64,000 nt of DNA from Vibrio tarriae (GTDB lineage Bacteria > Pseudomonadota > Gammaproteobacteria > Enterobacterales > Vibrionaceae): assembly GCF_002216685.1 (NCBI RefSeq), contig NZ_CP022353.1, positions 310,001 through 374,000 of the forward strand. The letters run 5' to 3'. The translations under genes and the position numbers were made by a program. Positions 51,100 through 61,497 of this stretch are shown here, in pieces. Numbering within the stretch: position 1 is the stretch's first letter; every line of letters begins with the position of its first letter. Below the pieces are notes generated by a model. It was not told the DNA's origin. It was given only the letters and a program-made list of their open reading frames with translations, and ran no database searches.

Positions 51100-51816
51100 T
51101 TAATCTTCTAAATCACCACAGAAGCGGTAGCCTTCACCGTGAATGGTAGCAATGATTTCTGGCGTACCTGACACAGATTCAAAGTGCTTACGGATACGAC
51201 GAATCGTTACATCAACAGTGCGGTCGTGTGGTTTGAGTTCACGGCCAGTCATCTTTTTCAGGAGATCGGCACGAGTTTGAATTTTGCCCGGATTTTCACA
51301 GAAGTGAAGCAGAGCACGGAACTCAGAACGTGGTAGCTTGTAGCTATCACCATCAGGGCTCACCAGTGAACGGCTGTTGATGTCCAGTTCCCAACCATTA
51401 AACACGTATTTTTCAACGCTACGTTTTTCTTCTTGTGTGGTGCCCGCATGCATTGAGCGGCTCAACAAGTTACGTGCGCGAATGGTTAGTTCACGTGGGT
51501 TGAAAGGCTTGGTGATGTAATCATCTGCGCCGATCTCTAGGCCCAGAATCTTATCTACTTCATTGTCGCGACCGGTCAGGAACATCAGCGCTACATCCGC
51601 TTGTTCACGCAGTTCGCGTGCAAGCAGCAGGCCATTTTTACCTGGCAGGTTGATGTCCATAATCACCAAGTTAATTGGATAATCGGACAGCACTTGGTGC
51701 ATCTCTTCACCATTGCTGGCCTCAAAAACAGCGTATCCCTCTGCTTCAAAAATACTCTTAAGAGTGTTACGAGTTACTTGCTCGTCTTCGACGATAAGGA
51801 TCTGCGGGGTTTGCAT
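51100..51816 (-). CDS. arcA: Aerobic respiration response regulator ArcA
   Basis: OmpR-family response regulator of 238 residues: receiver domain with phospho-acceptor Asp54 in V-I-M-D-I-N-L-P-G and Lys in I-T-K-P-F, then a C-terminal winged helix ending H-G-E-G-Y-R-F-C-G. It represses aerobic respiration genes and activates microaerobic ones; in V. cholerae it also influences virulence gene expression. It sits convergent to its kinase gene arcB, whereas E. coli has them far apart. A perfect FNR box lies about 250 bases upstream. Confidence 0.97.
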   Translation of the reverse strand: MQTPQILIVEDEQVTRNTLKSIFEAEGYAVFEASNGEEMHQVLSDYPINLVIMDINLPGKNGLLLARELREQADVALMFLTGRDNEVDKILGLEIGADDYITKPFNPRELTIRARNLLSRSMHAGTTQEEKRSVEKYVFNGWELDINSRSLVSPDGDSYKLPRSEFRALLHFCENPGKIQTRADLLKKMTGRELKPHDRTVDVTIRRIRKHFESVSGTPEIIATIHGEGYRFCGDLED

Positions 51817-52130
51817 TAGCGTTACCTAAACTTGTGAAAAAATCGTGCTAGTAGAAGTCATTCTAGGCAAAAAGATTACATACCGGTTAGTGATGTTAAC
51901 AATAAAGTAAAAAATCTAATTTATGTCACTACTTTTTGTCCGCCATCCTTGGTGTAACTAGTGTTGAGACTCCCATTCTCAAGAGGTTCTACTAGTCTAT
52001 GGGGCGGATTCTATAATGTTAACAGCATGCTAACAACGCCCGAATGTTAATTCCAATCACTTTGTTGATTTACATCAAGAGTTAGAATGTAACAGATATT
52101 AAGAACAATCACGAGTTGTAAAATTACCAA
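51817..52130. other. arcA / DUF3293 divergent regulatory region
   Basis: 314 AT-rich bases holding the promoters of both genes and the FNR box at 52065-52078. A TATAAT at 52012-52017 on + has no good -35. The sequence GTTAACAGCATGCTAAC nearby is an imperfect palindrome. Confidence 0.45.
52065..52078. promoter_or_regulatory. Perfect FNR box
   Basis: TTGAT-TTAC-ATCAA matches the FNR consensus TTGAT-N4-ATCAA at all ten fixed positions. It is 249 bases upstream of the arcA start and 53 bases before the DUF3293 gene. In E. coli arcA is FNR-activated from a distal promoter, so control of arcA is the more likely role. Confidence 0.7.
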
Positions 52131-52514
52131 ATGATCAAGATTGACGCTAGCCTTTGGCAGGCCTACCAAAGCGTGAAATTTGCCTTTGAAAAGCCAGTAA
52201 ATTGGCCATTTTACTGCATAATTACCGCATGGAACCCTGAGAGTATTCGCTTGTCAGATGATGAGAATTGCGTAAATAATCAACGTTTACAGCAATGCTT
52301 GATCGATTATGATTGGGTGAAAGTGAGGGTAGGAGACGCTCATTTTCACTGGTTTGAAGAGAGTTTTGCGGCCGTAATGCCGCTTTCAGAAGCCCGAAAA
52401 TTGGCGCAGAGATTTGCTCAAAACGCGATCTATTTTGTACAAGACGGCGACCTTTATCTCTGTTCTTGTGTTGATGAGAGCGAGCTTCATCTCGGGCCAA
52501 TGGGGAAACAATAG
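52131..52514 (+). CDS. DUF3293 protein
   Basis: 127-residue cytoplasmic protein of the DUF3293 family, with the family opening [10 protein letters not shown] and a following S-D-D-E-N-x-x-N-N-x-R-L. No catalytic motif is evident to me. It lies between the FNR box and the RraA-like gene, 29 bases before the latter, and probably shares its transcript. Function unknown. Confidence 0.8.
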   Translation: MIKIDASLWQAYQSVKFAFEKPVNWPFYCIITAWNPESIRLSDDENCVNNQRLQQCLIDYDWVKVRVGDAHFHWFEESFAAVMPLSEARKLAQRFAQNAIYFVQDGDLYLCSCVDESELHLGPMGKQ

Positions 52515-52543
52515 ATCTGAAAAATAAAAATCATGGAGGAATG

Positions 52544-53029
52544 ATGAGAGATATAACCCCAGATCTTTGCGATAAGTACGAATCGCAAGTCACCTTACTC
52601 AATTTACCGCTGCAAAATTTTGGTCAACGCAGCGCATTTTGGGGCGAAATAGTGACAGTTCGTTGCTATCACGACAACTCTAAAGTACGTGATGTGCTCA
52701 GCCAAAATGGCAAGGGCAAAGTATTGGTTGTGGATGGTCACGGTTCATGCCACAAAGCCTTAATGGGTGATCAGTTGGCGATTTTAGCCATCAAAAATGA
52801 TTGGGAAGGCATAATTATTTACGGCGCAGTGCGTGATGTGGTCGCAATGTCTGAGATGGATTTAGGCATAAAAGCATTAGGCACAAGTCCCTTTAAAACC
52901 GAAAAGCGCGGCGCAGGGCAGGTGAATGTCACTTTGACGATGCAAAATCAGATCGTTGAACCGGGCGATTATTTGTATGCCGATTGGAATGGTATTTTGA
53001 TGTCAGAAACGGCGCTTGATGTAGCTTAA
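52544..53029 (+). CDS. RraA-family protein
   Basis: 161-residue protein of the RraA fold, annotated in relatives as regulator of ribonuclease E activity A or as putative 4-hydroxy-4-methyl-2-oxoglutarate aldolase. The motif V-V-D-G-H-G-S and I-Y-G-A-V-R-D-V (Arg and Asp of the aldolase-type site) are visible. E. coli RraA is also 161 residues, but the present sequence is a divergent paralogue and RNase E inhibition cannot be assumed. I chose the second of two adjacent ATG codons (52544) because GGAGG at 52535-52539 would touch the first. Its stop overlaps the convergent next gene by four bases. Confidence 0.85.
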   Translation: MRDITPDLCDKYESQVTLLNLPLQNFGQRSAFWGEIVTVRCYHDNSKVRDVLSQNGKGKVLVVDGHGSCHKALMGDQLAILAIKNDWEGIIIYGAVRDVVAMSEMDLGIKALGTSPFKTEKRGAGQVNVTLTMQNQIVEPGDYLYADWNGILMSETALDVA

Positions 53030-53484
53030 AAGCGAAAACCGACACCAAACTCGACGGCTTGCTGCCATTCTTGGTAGTCCAGCGTGGCATGCAAGTCGAG
53101 ATTTTCGGTTAATTTTAATCGGCTCGACAATTCGGCTGATACCACGGCTTCTTGGTTTTTACTTTCCACCTTGGGTGAGGCAATTAAGGTGCTTTTGAAC
53201 GAGAGACGTTCGGTAAATTGATAGCCAATGCCACTCAACCAACCTTGCGCCCCATTATCCAACCGATTATGAATGCGAGCACCGACATAAAGGTCGATAT
53301 CGTTAAACAGGTTATAAGCGTAACCACCATCAATCGTCCAACTATCAAAGCTTTGGCTGCTGTTATCGCTGGCAATAAATAATTTGTGCGGCGAGGCATT
53401 GCTCTCTGAGGGCAAGGCAGGAAGCAGCTCTGCTCCGGCAAATGGAGCCATTAAGGTTATCAAACAGAAAAAAGCAGTTTTCAC
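53026..53484 (-). CDS. Small exported beta-barrel-like outer membrane protein
   Basis: 152-residue protein with a signal peptide (M-K-T-A-F-F-C-L..., cleavage likely after A-G-A at about residue 18). Alternating polar/hydrophobic strands follow, ending in V-G-F-R-F, the terminal-phenylalanine signature of outer-membrane barrels. I chose GTG 53484, since a TTG at 53508 would put nine residues before the signal. About six to eight strands could form. The specific function is unknown. It is convergent with the RraA-like gene. Confidence 0.72.
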   Translation of the reverse strand: MKTAFFCLITLMAPFAGAELLPALPSESNASPHKLFIASDNSSQSFDSWTIDGGYAYNLFNDIDLYVGARIHNRLDNGAQGWLSGIGYQFTERLSFKSTLIASPKVESKNQEAVVSAELSSRLKLTENLDLHATLDYQEWQQAVEFGVGFRF

Positions 53485-53894
53485 GATAGCCCCGGATGTA
53501 CCAGCCAAGATTGATAGGTACGCTCAATTTAAGCATAAAAACACATACATTCCACAAAGAGTTTTATAGCATTTTGTTATTTCTATATAGGCAGATTGTT
53601 GGTGGCTTGCTATCTGGTTGTGCCGATTGAAAAACTCATGATGACATCCCTAGATGAATGCGCAGGTTAAATTGTGGCGTTATTGACGAGGCTCGCCCTT
53701 TTAATTACAGCATCAGCCTATTTTGAGCGTGATACGCTCACTAGTTGCCCACTTATCACCTCAAGTCGTTTGAGTATGCACAGTCGAAGATTTTTAAAAT
53801 CCTCAATAAAAAAAGCAGATTTTCGTTGACGACTTGAACGCAAATGAGTTAAACGTATTTGCAAGCAAACACACAGATAGACAGAAAAACCGTT
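53485..53894. other. Upstream region of the thr operon
   Basis: 410 AT-rich bases. A perfect inverted repeat TGAGCGT-GAT-ACGCTCA lies at 53724-53740. A TTGACG at 53826-53831 could be the -35 of the thr promoter, but no -10 better than three of six matches follows at the right distance. No gene was found. Confidence 0.45.
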
Positions 53895-53972
53895 ATGTTG
53901 AATCACAGCCTAATCGTAATGACCACCATTATTACCATTACCGACACGTCGCATGTTGGGGCAGGCTGCTGA
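53895..53972 (+). CDS. thrL: thr operon leader peptide
   Basis: A 25-codon leader ORF with five Thr codons (10, 11, 14, 16, 18) and four Ile codons (7, 12, 13, 15), ended by TGA at 53970. The C-terminal G-A-G recalls the end of the E. coli ThrL peptide. Ribosome stalling at these codons when threonyl- or isoleucyl-tRNA is scarce would prevent the terminator that follows at 53991-54025. The start ATG 53895 lacks a strong Shine-Dalgarno site. Assignment rests on codon content, position and the attenuator. Confidence 0.88.
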   Translation: MLNHSLIVMTTIITITDTSHVGAGC

Positions 53973-53990
53973 GCGCAAAATTTCACAAAA

Positions 53991-54025
53991 AAGGCCTGTA
54001 TCCCAACCGATACAGGCCTTTTTTT
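53991..54025 (+). terminator. thr operon attenuator
   Basis: AAGGCCTGTATC and GATACAGGCCTT form a 12-base-pair stem with loop CCAACC, followed by seven T, between thrL and thrA. Confidence 0.93.
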
Positions 54026-54056
54026 ATACCCGCTTTTTATGCATTTGGAGGAAGGG

Positions 54057-56516
54057 ATGCGAGTATTAAAGTTTGGAGGTTCATCGCTGGCGGATCCGGA
54101 GCGTTTTCTACGCGCTGCCGATATCATCGCGAATAACGCACAGCAGGAAGAGGTGGCCGTTGTCCTCTCTGCTCCGGGAAAAACCACCAATAAATTGGTG
54201 GCAGTGATTGAAAGTGCTTTACGTCAGGGAGCGGTGGAACCGCAAATTGTAGAGCTGGAAAGTTCTTTTTATGCCTTGCTTGATGGCATTAAAGCCCAGT
54301 TACCGAATTTGAATGACAGTGCTTATCAACAGCAAGTGCACTCTTCCATGACTCAGTTACGCCAGTTTGTGCATGGCATTACGTTGCTCGGTATGTGTCC
54401 AGATAATGTGAATGCGCGCATTATCAGTAAAGGTGAACGCGTTTCCATTCAATTGATGAAAGCGGTGATGGAAGCCAAAGGTCTGCCAGCGAATTTGGTT
54501 GATCCCGTTAAATACCTGCTTGCCAAAGGGGATCATCTTGAAGCCATGGTCGATGTGGAAATTTCGACTCAGCGTTTCAGACAAGCACCATTACCGCAAC
54601 AGCACGTCAATATCATGCCGGGCTTTACTGCGGGTAATGCGCAAGGTGAGTTGGTCTGTTTAGGGCGTAACGGTTCGGATTACTCAGCCGCAGTACTGGC
54701 TGCCTGTTTACGCGCGGATTGCTGCGAGATTTGGACGGATGTGGATGGCGTTTACAACTGTGATCCACGTTTAGTGGATGATGCGCGTCTTTTGAAATCC
54801 CTTAGTTATCAAGAGGCGATGGAGCTTTCTTACTTCGGAGCATCTGTGCTGCATCCGAAGACCATTGCACCGATTGCTCAATTTCAAATCCCTTGCCTGA
54901 TCAAAAACAGCTTCAATCCACAAGGTGCGGGCACCTTGATTGGCCAAGACACTGGCGAAGATAAACTCGCGATCAAAGGTATTACCACTCTGAGCAATCT
55001 CACTATGGTCAACGTTTCTGGTCCAGGAATGAAAGGCATGGTGGGGATGGCGAGCCGCGTGTTTGGCGCGATGTCTGCGGCCGATGTGTCGATCGTGCTT
55101 ATCACTCAATCTTCTTCGGAATACAGCATCAGTTTCTGTATCGAAGCACAACATAAAGCTTTGGCACAGCAAGCGCTGGCGGATACATTTGAGCTGGAAC
55201 TCAAAGATGGCCTGCTTGAGCCGGTTGAGTTTGTCGATAACGTCGCCATCATCACGCTGGTTGGTGATGGTATGCGTACTTCGCGCGGCGTGGCCTCGCA
55301 ATTCTTTGCTTCACTTGCCGAAGTGCATGTTAACGTGATTGCGATTGCCCAAGGCTCTTCTGAGCGTGCGATTTCAGCGGTGATCCCCGATGATAAGATT
55401 TCAGAAGCGATCAAAGCTTGTCACGAAAACCTCTTCAACTCTAAACACTTTTTAGATGTGTTTGTGGTCGGTGTTGGTGGCGTGGGCGGTGAGTTGGTGG
55501 ATCAAATTCAGCGTCAACAAGCCAAGCTTGCGGAAAAAGGCATCATGATGCGCGTTTGTGGCCTCGCTAACAGTAAAGGCATGCTGCTTGATAGCCAAGG
55601 CTTGCCGTTGGAGCAGTGGCGCGATCGTATGGTCAATGCGGATCAAGCGCTCAGTTTAGAGAATCTGGTGGCTTTGGTGCAGCGTAATCACATCATTAAC
55701 CCAGTATTGGTGGATTGCACGTCCAGTGATGAGATTGCTAACCAGTATGCGGATTTCCTCGCCGCGGGTTTCCATGTGGTGACCCCGAACAAGAAAGCCA
55801 ATACCGCTAGCATGAGTTATTACCATCAGCTACGTAATGTGGCGCGTCATTCACGTCGCAAATTGATGTACGAAACCACGGTTGGCGCGGGTCTGCCCGT
55901 TATCGAAAACTTGCAAAACCTAATTGCAGCAGGGGATGAGCTGGAAAAATTCAGCGGTATTCTCTCAGGTTCTCTCTCCTTTATCTTTGGTAAATTGGAT
56001 GAAGGCATGACCTTGAGCCAAGCAACGCAGCTTGCTAAAGAGAAAGGCTTTACAGAGCCAGATCCGCGCGATGATCTCTCTGGTATGGATGTGGCGCGTA
56101 AGTTACTGATTTTGGCCCGTGAAGCGGGGTACGAATTGGAGCTGAGCGATGTGGATGTTGAACAAGCTCTGCCCGCGGGCTTTGATGCATCAGGCAGTGT
56201 TGAGGAGTTCATCGCTCGTTTACCGCAAGCGGATGCCGCATTTGCTGAGCGAGTAGCGCAAGCCAAAGCCGAAGGCAAAGTGCTGCGCTATGTGGCGCAA
56301 ATCGTCGATGGACAGTGCCAAGTGCGGATTGTCGCGGTTGATGAAAATGATCCTATGTTCAAAGTCAAAGAAGGTGAAAACGCGCTGGCTTTCTACAGCC
56401 GTTACTATCAGCCAATCCCATTGGTATTACGTGGTTACGGCGCGGGTTCTGAAGTGACTGCTGCAGGCGTGTTCTCAGATGTGATGCGTACACTCGGTTG
56501 GAAATTAGGGGTTTAA
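54057..56516 (+). CDS. thrA: Bifunctional aspartokinase I / homoserine dehydrogenase I
   Basis: First and third steps of threonine synthesis from aspartate in one 819-residue polypeptide. The aspartokinase domain (about 1-290) opens with V-L-K-F-G-G-S-S; two ACT domains for threonine inhibition follow (about 315-460), and the homoserine dehydrogenase (about 465-819) begins G-V-G-G-V-G-G and carries the substrate segment [11 protein letters not shown] chose ATG 54057, preceded by GGAGGAAGG, over an ATG at 54039. Expression is controlled by the thrL attenuator. The thrB frame starts 20 bases downstream. Confidence 0.97.
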   Translation: MRVLKFGGSSLADPERFLRAADIIANNAQQEEVAVVLSAPGKTTNKLVAVIESALRQGAVEPQIVELESSFYALLDGIKAQLPNLNDSAYQQQVHSSMTQLRQFVHGITLLGMCPDNVNARIISKGERVSIQLMKAVMEAKGLPANLVDPVKYLLAKGDHLEAMVDVEISTQRFRQAPLPQQHVNIMPGFTAGNAQGELVCLGRNGSDYSAAVLAACLRADCCEIWTDVDGVYNCDPRLVDDARLLKSLSYQEAMELSYFGASVLHPKTIAPIAQFQIPCLIKNSFNPQGAGTLIGQDTGEDKLAIKGITTLSNLTMVNVSGPGMKGMVGMASRVFGAMSAADVSIVLITQSSSEYSISFCIEAQHKALAQQALADTFELELKDGLLEPVEFVDNVAIITLVGDGMRTSRGVASQFFASLAEVHVNVIAIAQGSSERAISAVIPDDKISEAIKACHENLFNSKHFLDVFVVGVGGVGGELVDQIQRQQAKLAEKGIMMRVCGLANSKGMLLDSQGLPLEQWRDRMVNADQALSLENLVALVQRNHIINPVLVDCTSSDEIANQYADFLAAGFHVVTPNKKANTASMSYYHQLRNVARHSRRKLMYETTVGAGLPVIENLQNLIAAGDELEKFSGILSGSLSFIFGKLDEGMTLSQATQLAKEKGFTEPDPRDDLSGMDVARKLLILAREAGYELELSDVDVEQALPAGFDASGSVEEFIARLPQADAAFAERVAQAKAEGKVLRYVAQIVDGQCQVRIVAVDENDPMFKVKEGENALAFYSRYYQPIPLVLRGYGAGSEVTAAGVFSDVMRTLGWKLGV

Positions 56517-56536
56517 TAAAAATGAGTTCAGGTGAC

Positions 56537-57493
56537 ATGAGTGTTGTGGTGTACGCACCCGCTTCCATCGGTAATGTCAGTGTCGGATTTGATGTGTTGG
56601 GGGCTGCTGTGTCCCCGATTGATGGCACGTTACTCGGCGACCGAGTGAAAGTGGAAACTGGCGCAGAGGCCTTCACACTGAAAACGGCGGGACGATTTGT
56701 CGATAAGCTTCCCGCTAATCCGCAAGAAAACATTGTGTATGATTGCTGGCAAGTATTCGCGCGTGAGCTAGAGAAAAAATCGGTGGTACTGAAGCCGCTG
56801 ACCATGACGCTAGAAAAAAATATGCCGATTGGTTCAGGATTGGGCTCTAGTGCTTGCTCGATTGTCGCGGCTCTGGATGCGTTGAATCAGTTTCACGCCA
56901 GTCCGCTTGATGAAACCGAGCTTCTGGCTCTAATGGGAGAAATGGAAGGCAAGATCTCTGGCAGTATTCACTATGACAACGTTGCTCCCTGCTATTTAGG
57001 CGGTGTGCAGCTCATGCTTGAAGAGCTTGGCATCATTAGTCAATCCGTACCGAGTTTTGATGACTGGTATTGGGTGATGGCCTATCCGGGGATCAAGGTG
57101 TCCACGGCGGAAGCGCGTGCCATTTTGCCTGCACAGTATCGCCGCCAAGATATCGTGGCGCATGGCCGCTATCTGGCAGGATTTATTCACGCTTGCCATA
57201 CTCAGCAGCCTGAACTAGCGGCAAAAATGATCAAAGACGTGATTGCCGAACCCTATCGTGAGAAACTGCTGCCGGGTTTTGCCAAAGCACGCAGCTACGC
57301 CGCTTCGGCTGGCGCACTGGCAACGGGCATCTCGGGCAGTGGTCCGACTTTGTTTAGCGTGTGCAAAGAACAAGCGGTGGCTGAACGTGTGGCACGTTGG
57401 CTTGAGCAAAACTATGTGCAAAATGAAGAAGGATTCGTCCACATTTGTCGTCTAGACAAGCAAGGTTCGAAAGTAACAGGAAGTGAGCTATGA
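56537..57493 (+). CDS. thrB: Homoserine kinase
   Basis: GHMP kinase phosphorylating homoserine. The 318-residue product has the ATP loop [12 protein letters not shown] and the C-terminal [12 protein letters not shown] 56537 gives the family N-terminus (S-V-V-V-Y-A-P-A-S) and has AGGTGA just upstream; in-frame starts at 56498 and 56522 would overlap or abut thrA. It overlaps thrC by ATGA. Confidence 0.96.
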   Translation: MSVVVYAPASIGNVSVGFDVLGAAVSPIDGTLLGDRVKVETGAEAFTLKTAGRFVDKLPANPQENIVYDCWQVFARELEKKSVVLKPLTMTLEKNMPIGSGLGSSACSIVAALDALNQFHASPLDETELLALMGEMEGKISGSIHYDNVAPCYLGGVQLMLEELGIISQSVPSFDDWYWVMAYPGIKVSTAEARAILPAQYRRQDIVAHGRYLAGFIHACHTQQPELAAKMIKDVIAEPYREKLLPGFAKARSYAASAGALATGISGSGPTLFSVCKEQAVAERVARWLEQNYVQNEEGFVHICRLDKQGSKVTGSEL

Positions 57494-58770
57494 AGCTGTA
57501 CAACATAAAAGAAAATGATGAACAAGTCTCCTTTGGTCAAGCCGTTCGCCAAGGGTTAGGCCGCAATCAAGGCCTGTTTTTTCCGGCACAATTGCCGAAG
57601 TTTGACGATATTGATGCGCTATTGGCTGAAGATTTCGTCTCTCGTAGCAGCAAGATTTTATCGGCGTTGATTGGCGATGAACTGCCTGCGGATAAAATTC
57701 GCGCTATGGTGGATTCCGCTTTTCAATTCGCAGCACCGATTGCCAAAGTGAAAGAGGGGGTTTACGCGCTCGAATTGTTCCACGGGCCAACGCTGGCGTT
57801 TAAAGACTTTGGTGGCCGCTTTATGGCCCAGTCTCTGGCGGCGGTCTCGAACGGCGGAAAAATCACGATTTTGACGGCGACATCGGGTGATACCGGTGCG
57901 GCTGTTGCGCATGCTTTTTATGGCATGCCAGACATCAATGTTGTGATCCTCTACCCGAAAGGCAAAATCAGCCCGCTGCAAGAAAAGCTGTTCTGCACAT
58001 TAGGTAAAAACATTCACACTGTGGCGATCCATGGTGATTTTGATGCGTGCCAAGCACTGGTGAAACAAGCTTTTGATGACGCAGAGCTGCGCCAACAAAT
58101 CGGTTTGAATTCGGCCAACTCAATCAACATCAGCCGTTTGATGGCGCAAATCTGTTACTACTTTGAAGCCGCTGCGCAGATGAGCAAAGCCGAGCGTGAA
58201 AATCTGGTGATTTCAGTGCCTAGCGGTAACTTTGGTAACTTAACCGCAGGGCTATTAGCCAAAGCACTGGGTTTACCCGTGAAGCGCTTTATCGCGGCAA
58301 CTAATGCCAATGATACAGTGCCACGTTACTTGGATACGGGACGTTGGGAACCCAAACCCACGGTCGCGACCACATCAAATGCGATGGATGTGAGCCAACC
58401 GAACAACTGGCCGCGTATCGAAGAGCTCTGCCAACGTATGGGATGGGGCTTAGAAACGCTGGGCAAAGGCGCCGTTTCTGACGAGGAAAGTGCGCAAGCC
58501 GTACAAGAACTTTACGATCTAGGCTACTTGTGTGAACCGCATGGTTCGATTGCTTATCGTGTATTGGAAGAGCAACGCCAGCCGCAAGATACGGGGCTGT
58601 TCTTATGTACCGCGCATCCCGCCAAATTCAAAGAAGTGGTGGATGAGATTTTAGGTACCGACATTGATCTACCAGCGCCATTGGCAAAACATGCGGCGAT
58701 GGAATTGCTCTCACAAGAACTGAATGCCGATTTCGCAGCGCTGCGTGCGTTACTGGTGAATGTGAAATAA
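57490..58770 (+). CDS. thrC: Threonine synthase
   Basis: PLP enzyme converting O-phosphohomoserine to threonine. The 426-residue protein carries the PLP lysine in L-A-F-K-D-F-G-G-R, the phosphate loop region [10 protein letters not shown] and S-G-N-F-G-N-L. It is the last gene of thrLABC, with an ATGA overlap to thrB and a bidirectional terminator beyond. Confidence 0.97.
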   Translation: MKLYNIKENDEQVSFGQAVRQGLGRNQGLFFPAQLPKFDDIDALLAEDFVSRSSKILSALIGDELPADKIRAMVDSAFQFAAPIAKVKEGVYALELFHGPTLAFKDFGGRFMAQSLAAVSNGGKITILTATSGDTGAAVAHAFYGMPDINVVILYPKGKISPLQEKLFCTLGKNIHTVAIHGDFDACQALVKQAFDDAELRQQIGLNSANSINISRLMAQICYYFEAAAQMSKAERENLVISVPSGNFGNLTAGLLAKALGLPVKRFIAATNANDTVPRYLDTGRWEPKPTVATTSNAMDVSQPNNWPRIEELCQRMGWGLETLGKGAVSDEESAQAVQELYDLGYLCEPHGSIAYRVLEEQRQPQDTGLFLCTAHPAKFKEVVDEILGTDIDLPAPLAKHAAMELLSQELNADFAALRALLVNVK

Positions 58771-58794
58771 TCCGCGGATCTGAGAAAGCGAAGA

Positions 58795-58827
58795 TAATAA
58801 AAAACGGTGCTCATTGAGCACCGTTTT
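58795..58827. terminator. Bidirectional terminator between thrC and grcA
   Basis: AAAACGGTGCTC and GAGCACCGTTTT form a 12-base-pair stem with loop ATT; A-rich on the left and T-rich on the right serve both converging genes. Confidence 0.92.
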
Positions 58828-58849
58828 AGTCTGGATTCTTTACTGACGA

Positions 58850-59227
58850 TTACAGAGATTCAGTGAAAGTACGCGCGATAACGTCGCGTTGCTGCTCAGC
58901 AGTCAGAGAGTTGAAACGCACGGCGTAGCCAGAAACACGGATAGTCAGCTGTGGGTATTTTTCTGGATGCGCAACCGCATCTTCCAGAGTTTCACGCTTC
59001 AGTACGTTTACGTTCAGGTGTTGACCACCTTCGATGCGTGGTGCCGCTTCGATAGCCACTTCACGGCTTTCGAATTGACCAAGATCGTTGATGCTAACCA
59101 CTTGATCAGCTTCAAAGCCTTTCAGCGCAGCAACACAGCGTGCTTCATTCTTTTCGCTATCTAGCAACCAGATAGAGTTCAGTAGGTCGTCGTTAGCAGC
59201 TTTAGTGATTTGGATACCTTGGATCAT
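58850..59227 (-). CDS. grcA: Autonomous glycyl radical cofactor GrcA (YfiD)
   Basis: 125-residue stress-induced spare part that replaces the damaged glycyl-radical domain of pyruvate formate-lyase after oxygen exposure. The glycyl radical site is Gly100 in [10 protein letters not shown] promoter with an FNR-like box lies upstream, fitting the known anaerobic induction of yfiD. It is convergent with thrC and divergent from nfo. Confidence 0.96.
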   Translation of the reverse strand: MIQGIQITKAANDDLLNSIWLLDSEKNEARCVAALKGFEADQVVSINDLGQFESREVAIEAAPRIEGGQHLNVNVLKRETLEDAVAHPEKYPQLTIRVSGYAVRFNSLTAEQQRDVIARTFTESL

Positions 59228-59572
59228 CGCTTTCTCCTAGTCCACATCAAGTGGCGTTATTGGTGTTAATTTTCAGATCTTGTTGAGCTGGCTATTATAT
59301 AGCAAATATCCATACTGCCGATATTGATTTAGGTCAAATTACAACAAAAACCTTTTTTATACTAAGGTTTGGTTTTTTGATTTGTATCAATAAATTCTTT
59401 AAAAACAATGCTGATTAAATTTATTTTAAATAATAAAAAATAGTTAAGCTGTATTTTGTTGTAATTTTACTACAAATTTGTAATCCAACTTGACCCGTGT
59501 CAGAGAAAATCAGAAAGTTAGCGCTGTGAACTGAAAGTCCGAAGTCATTTAGCAACAATAAGAAGTCGTAAT
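59228..59572. other. grcA / nfo divergent regulatory region
   Basis: 345 bases, strongly AT-rich at 59339-59480. The grcA promoter elements are listed separately. For nfo, TTGACC at 59490-59495 is a possible -35 but lacks a matching -10. An inverted repeat TTGTA/TACAA lies near 59459-59475. Confidence 0.45.
59295..59338 (-). promoter_or_regulatory. grcA promoter with class II-like FNR box
   Basis: On the minus strand TTGAC-CTAA-ATCAA (59338-59325) matches the FNR consensus with one mismatch, and TATAAT (59300-59295) follows. The box centre would be about 41-43 bases before the transcription start, the class II activator position. E. coli yfiD is FNR-dependent. Confidence 0.68.
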
Positions 59573-60433
59573 ATGTATGAGAAGTTAATAGGGGCACATG
59601 TATCTGCCTCTGGTGGTGTCGAGCTAGCGCCAGTTCGAGCTCATGAAATCGGAGCGAATGCTTTTGCTCTCTTCACCAAAAACCAGCGCCAATGGGCGGC
59701 TAAGCCACTTGAAGCGAGCAGCATTCGTGCTTTCAAAGCCAATTGTAAAAAATGGGGATTTGGCAGTGAGGCGATTTTGCCGCACGACTCTTATCTGATT
59801 AATTTAGGGGCTCCGGAGCCCGAGAAGCTCGACAAATCACGAGCCGCTTTTGTGGATGAAATGCTGCGTTGTGATCAGTTAGGGTTAACTTTGCTTAACT
59901 TTCATCCCGGTAGTCATTTACAGCAGGTCTCTGAAGAGGCGTGTTTAGCGACAATTGCTGAGTCAATTAATCTTGCGCATCGTCAAGTACCGAATGTGAT
60001 TGCGGTGATTGAAAATACCGCAGGGCAGGGGAGTAACTTAGGTTGGCGTTTTGAGCATCTGGCGGCAATCATTGACCAAGTTGAGGATAAAGAGCGGGTT
60101 GGCGTATGCCTAGATACTTGCCACACCTTTGCCGCAGGGTATGACTTGCGTACGAAAGCCGCGTGTGATGAGACATTCGCTGAGTTTGAGCGAGTGGTCG
60201 GTATGCACTATTTGCGCGCAATGCACATCAATGATTCAAAAGGCAAGCTGGCTAGCCGCGTTGACCGCCATCATTCCTTAGGTATGGGAGAGATTGGCTG
60301 GGAGTGTTTTGAATATATCGCGCAAGATACTCGATTTAACGGTATCCCTCTGATTTTAGAAACGATTGATCCTGATATTTGGGCGACTGAGATCGCAACG
60401 CTACGCAAATTTTCGACGCAAAAAGAGAATTAA
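59573..60433 (+). CDS. nfo: Endonuclease IV
   Basis: AP endonuclease and 3'-diesterase of base excision repair, a trinuclear zinc TIM barrel. The 286-residue protein contains [38 protein letters not shown] and V-D-R-H-H-S-L-G, covering the metal ligands. ATG 59573 has AAGAAG upstream. It shares the neighbourhood with ung, another base excision repair gene, but on a separate transcript judging by the 370-base gap. Confidence 0.96.
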   Translation: MYEKLIGAHVSASGGVELAPVRAHEIGANAFALFTKNQRQWAAKPLEASSIRAFKANCKKWGFGSEAILPHDSYLINLGAPEPEKLDKSRAAFVDEMLRCDQLGLTLLNFHPGSHLQQVSEEACLATIAESINLAHRQVPNVIAVIENTAGQGSNLGWRFEHLAAIIDQVEDKERVGVCLDTCHTFAAGYDLRTKAACDETFAEFERVVGMHYLRAMHINDSKGKLASRVDRHHSLGMGEIGWECFEYIAQDTRFNGIPLILETIDPDIWATEIATLRKFSTQKEN

Positions 60434-60505
60434 TCGGCAAACTTCACAGATTTGGCATCTTTCTTTCATCATGCTCAGGGTCAGCGTTGTAAGAAGGATG
60501 CCGCT

Positions 60506-60628
60506 ATGAACTCATTAACTCAAACTGCTTCACCCAGTTCCAGACCCGCCGCTCGTCGCCCGGTTCCTAATCGACACGTAAATGGGCAAGGGCATCATCG
60601 TGCCCCACAGCCGCAAAAACCGCATTAA
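60506..60628 (+). CDS. Possible small basic Arg/Pro/His-rich protein
   Basis: A 40-codon ORF with ATG 60506 and an AAGGA ribosome site about seven bases upstream. The product is rich in Pro, Arg, His, Ser and Gln, with no hydrophobic segment and R-P-A-A-R-R-P-V-P in the middle, so it would be highly basic and disordered. It lies alone in the nfo-ung gap. I recognise no family. The ribosome site and clean ORF support a gene, while its length makes chance possible. Confidence 0.45.
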   Translation: MNSLTQTASPSSRPAARRPVPNRHVNGQGHHRAPQPQKPH

Positions 60629-60740
60629 GATAACAAAAACCGTATTCAGATGAATGGCTAAGCAATCTCTCTTTTTAACAGGATAGCGAGGTTGCCTTCA
60701 GCTTGTGAATATTGAAGTCGGTGCACTTATTTTCGCTTAG

Positions 60741-60766
60741 CTGCAACTGAGCGTGGTTTGGGTATA
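60741..60766. repeat. End piece of the dispersed intergenic repeat
   Basis: CTGCAACT then seven bases and GTTTGGGTATA, matching the reverse complement of the left end of the element at 18005-18065. It lies just upstream of ung. Confidence 0.5.
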
Positions 60767-60801
60767 CAATACCAACAGAAATCATAATTTAAGGTATTGA
60801 T

Positions 60802-61497
60802 ATGTCTGAATCACTGACGTGGCATGATGTCATTGGTAATGAAAAGCAGCAGGCTTACTTTCAACAAACTCTGCAATTTGTCGAAAGCCAGCGTCAAGCC
60901 GGAAAAGTTATCTATCCTCCCGCTAAAGATGTGTTTAACGCCTTTCGCTTTACCGAGTTTGGTGAGGTGAAAGTGGTGATCTTGGGGCAAGATCCTTATC
61001 ACGGCCCGAATCAGGCGCATGGTTTGTGTTTCTCTGTGCTACCGGGTGTCAAAACTCCGCCCTCGTTAGTCAATATTTATAAAGAGTTAGCGCAAGATAT
61101 CCCAGGGTTTCAAATTCCACCTCATGGCTACCTACAAAGTTGGGCACAGCAGGGCGTTTTGCTACTCAACACCGTATTGACTGTTGAACAAGGTATGGCC
61201 CATTCTCATGCGAATACTGGCTGGGAAACCTTCACGGATCGTGTGATTGACGCCTTGAATCAACACCGAAATGGGTTGATCTTCCTATTGTGGGGATCGC
61301 ACGCGCAGAAAAAGGGCCAGATGATCGATCGTCAGCGTCATCATGTCTTGATGGCTCCGCACCCTTCACCGCTCTCGGCGCACAGGGGGTTTTTAGGATG
61401 TCAGCATTTTTCTAAAACGAATCAATTGCTGCAAGCGCAAGGTTTTACTTCTATTGATTGGCAACCCAAACTGGATGTTTATCCTCTTCCTACTTGA
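60802..61497 (+). CDS. ung: Uracil-DNA glycosylase
   Basis: Family 1 UDG that removes uracil from DNA. The 231-residue protein has the catalytic Asp64 in G-Q-D-P-Y-H-G, uracil-pocket residues and H-P-S-P-L-S-A near residue 187. ATG 60802 follows an AAGGT site. The last codons and the TGA stop lie inside the start of a dispersed repeat (from about 61479), so the final residues are repeat-encoded and differ from other Ung proteins. Fragments of the same repeat family lie on both sides of the gene. Confidence 0.96.
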   Translation: MSESLTWHDVIGNEKQQAYFQQTLQFVESQRQAGKVIYPPAKDVFNAFRFTEFGEVKVVILGQDPYHGPNQAHGLCFSVLPGVKTPPSLVNIYKELAQDIPGFQIPPHGYLQSWAQQGVLLLNTVLTVEQGMAHSHANTGWETFTDRVIDALNQHRNGLIFLLWGSHAQKKGQMIDRQRHHVLMAPHPSPLSAHRGFLGCQHFSKTNQLLQAQGFTSIDWQPKLDVYPLPT

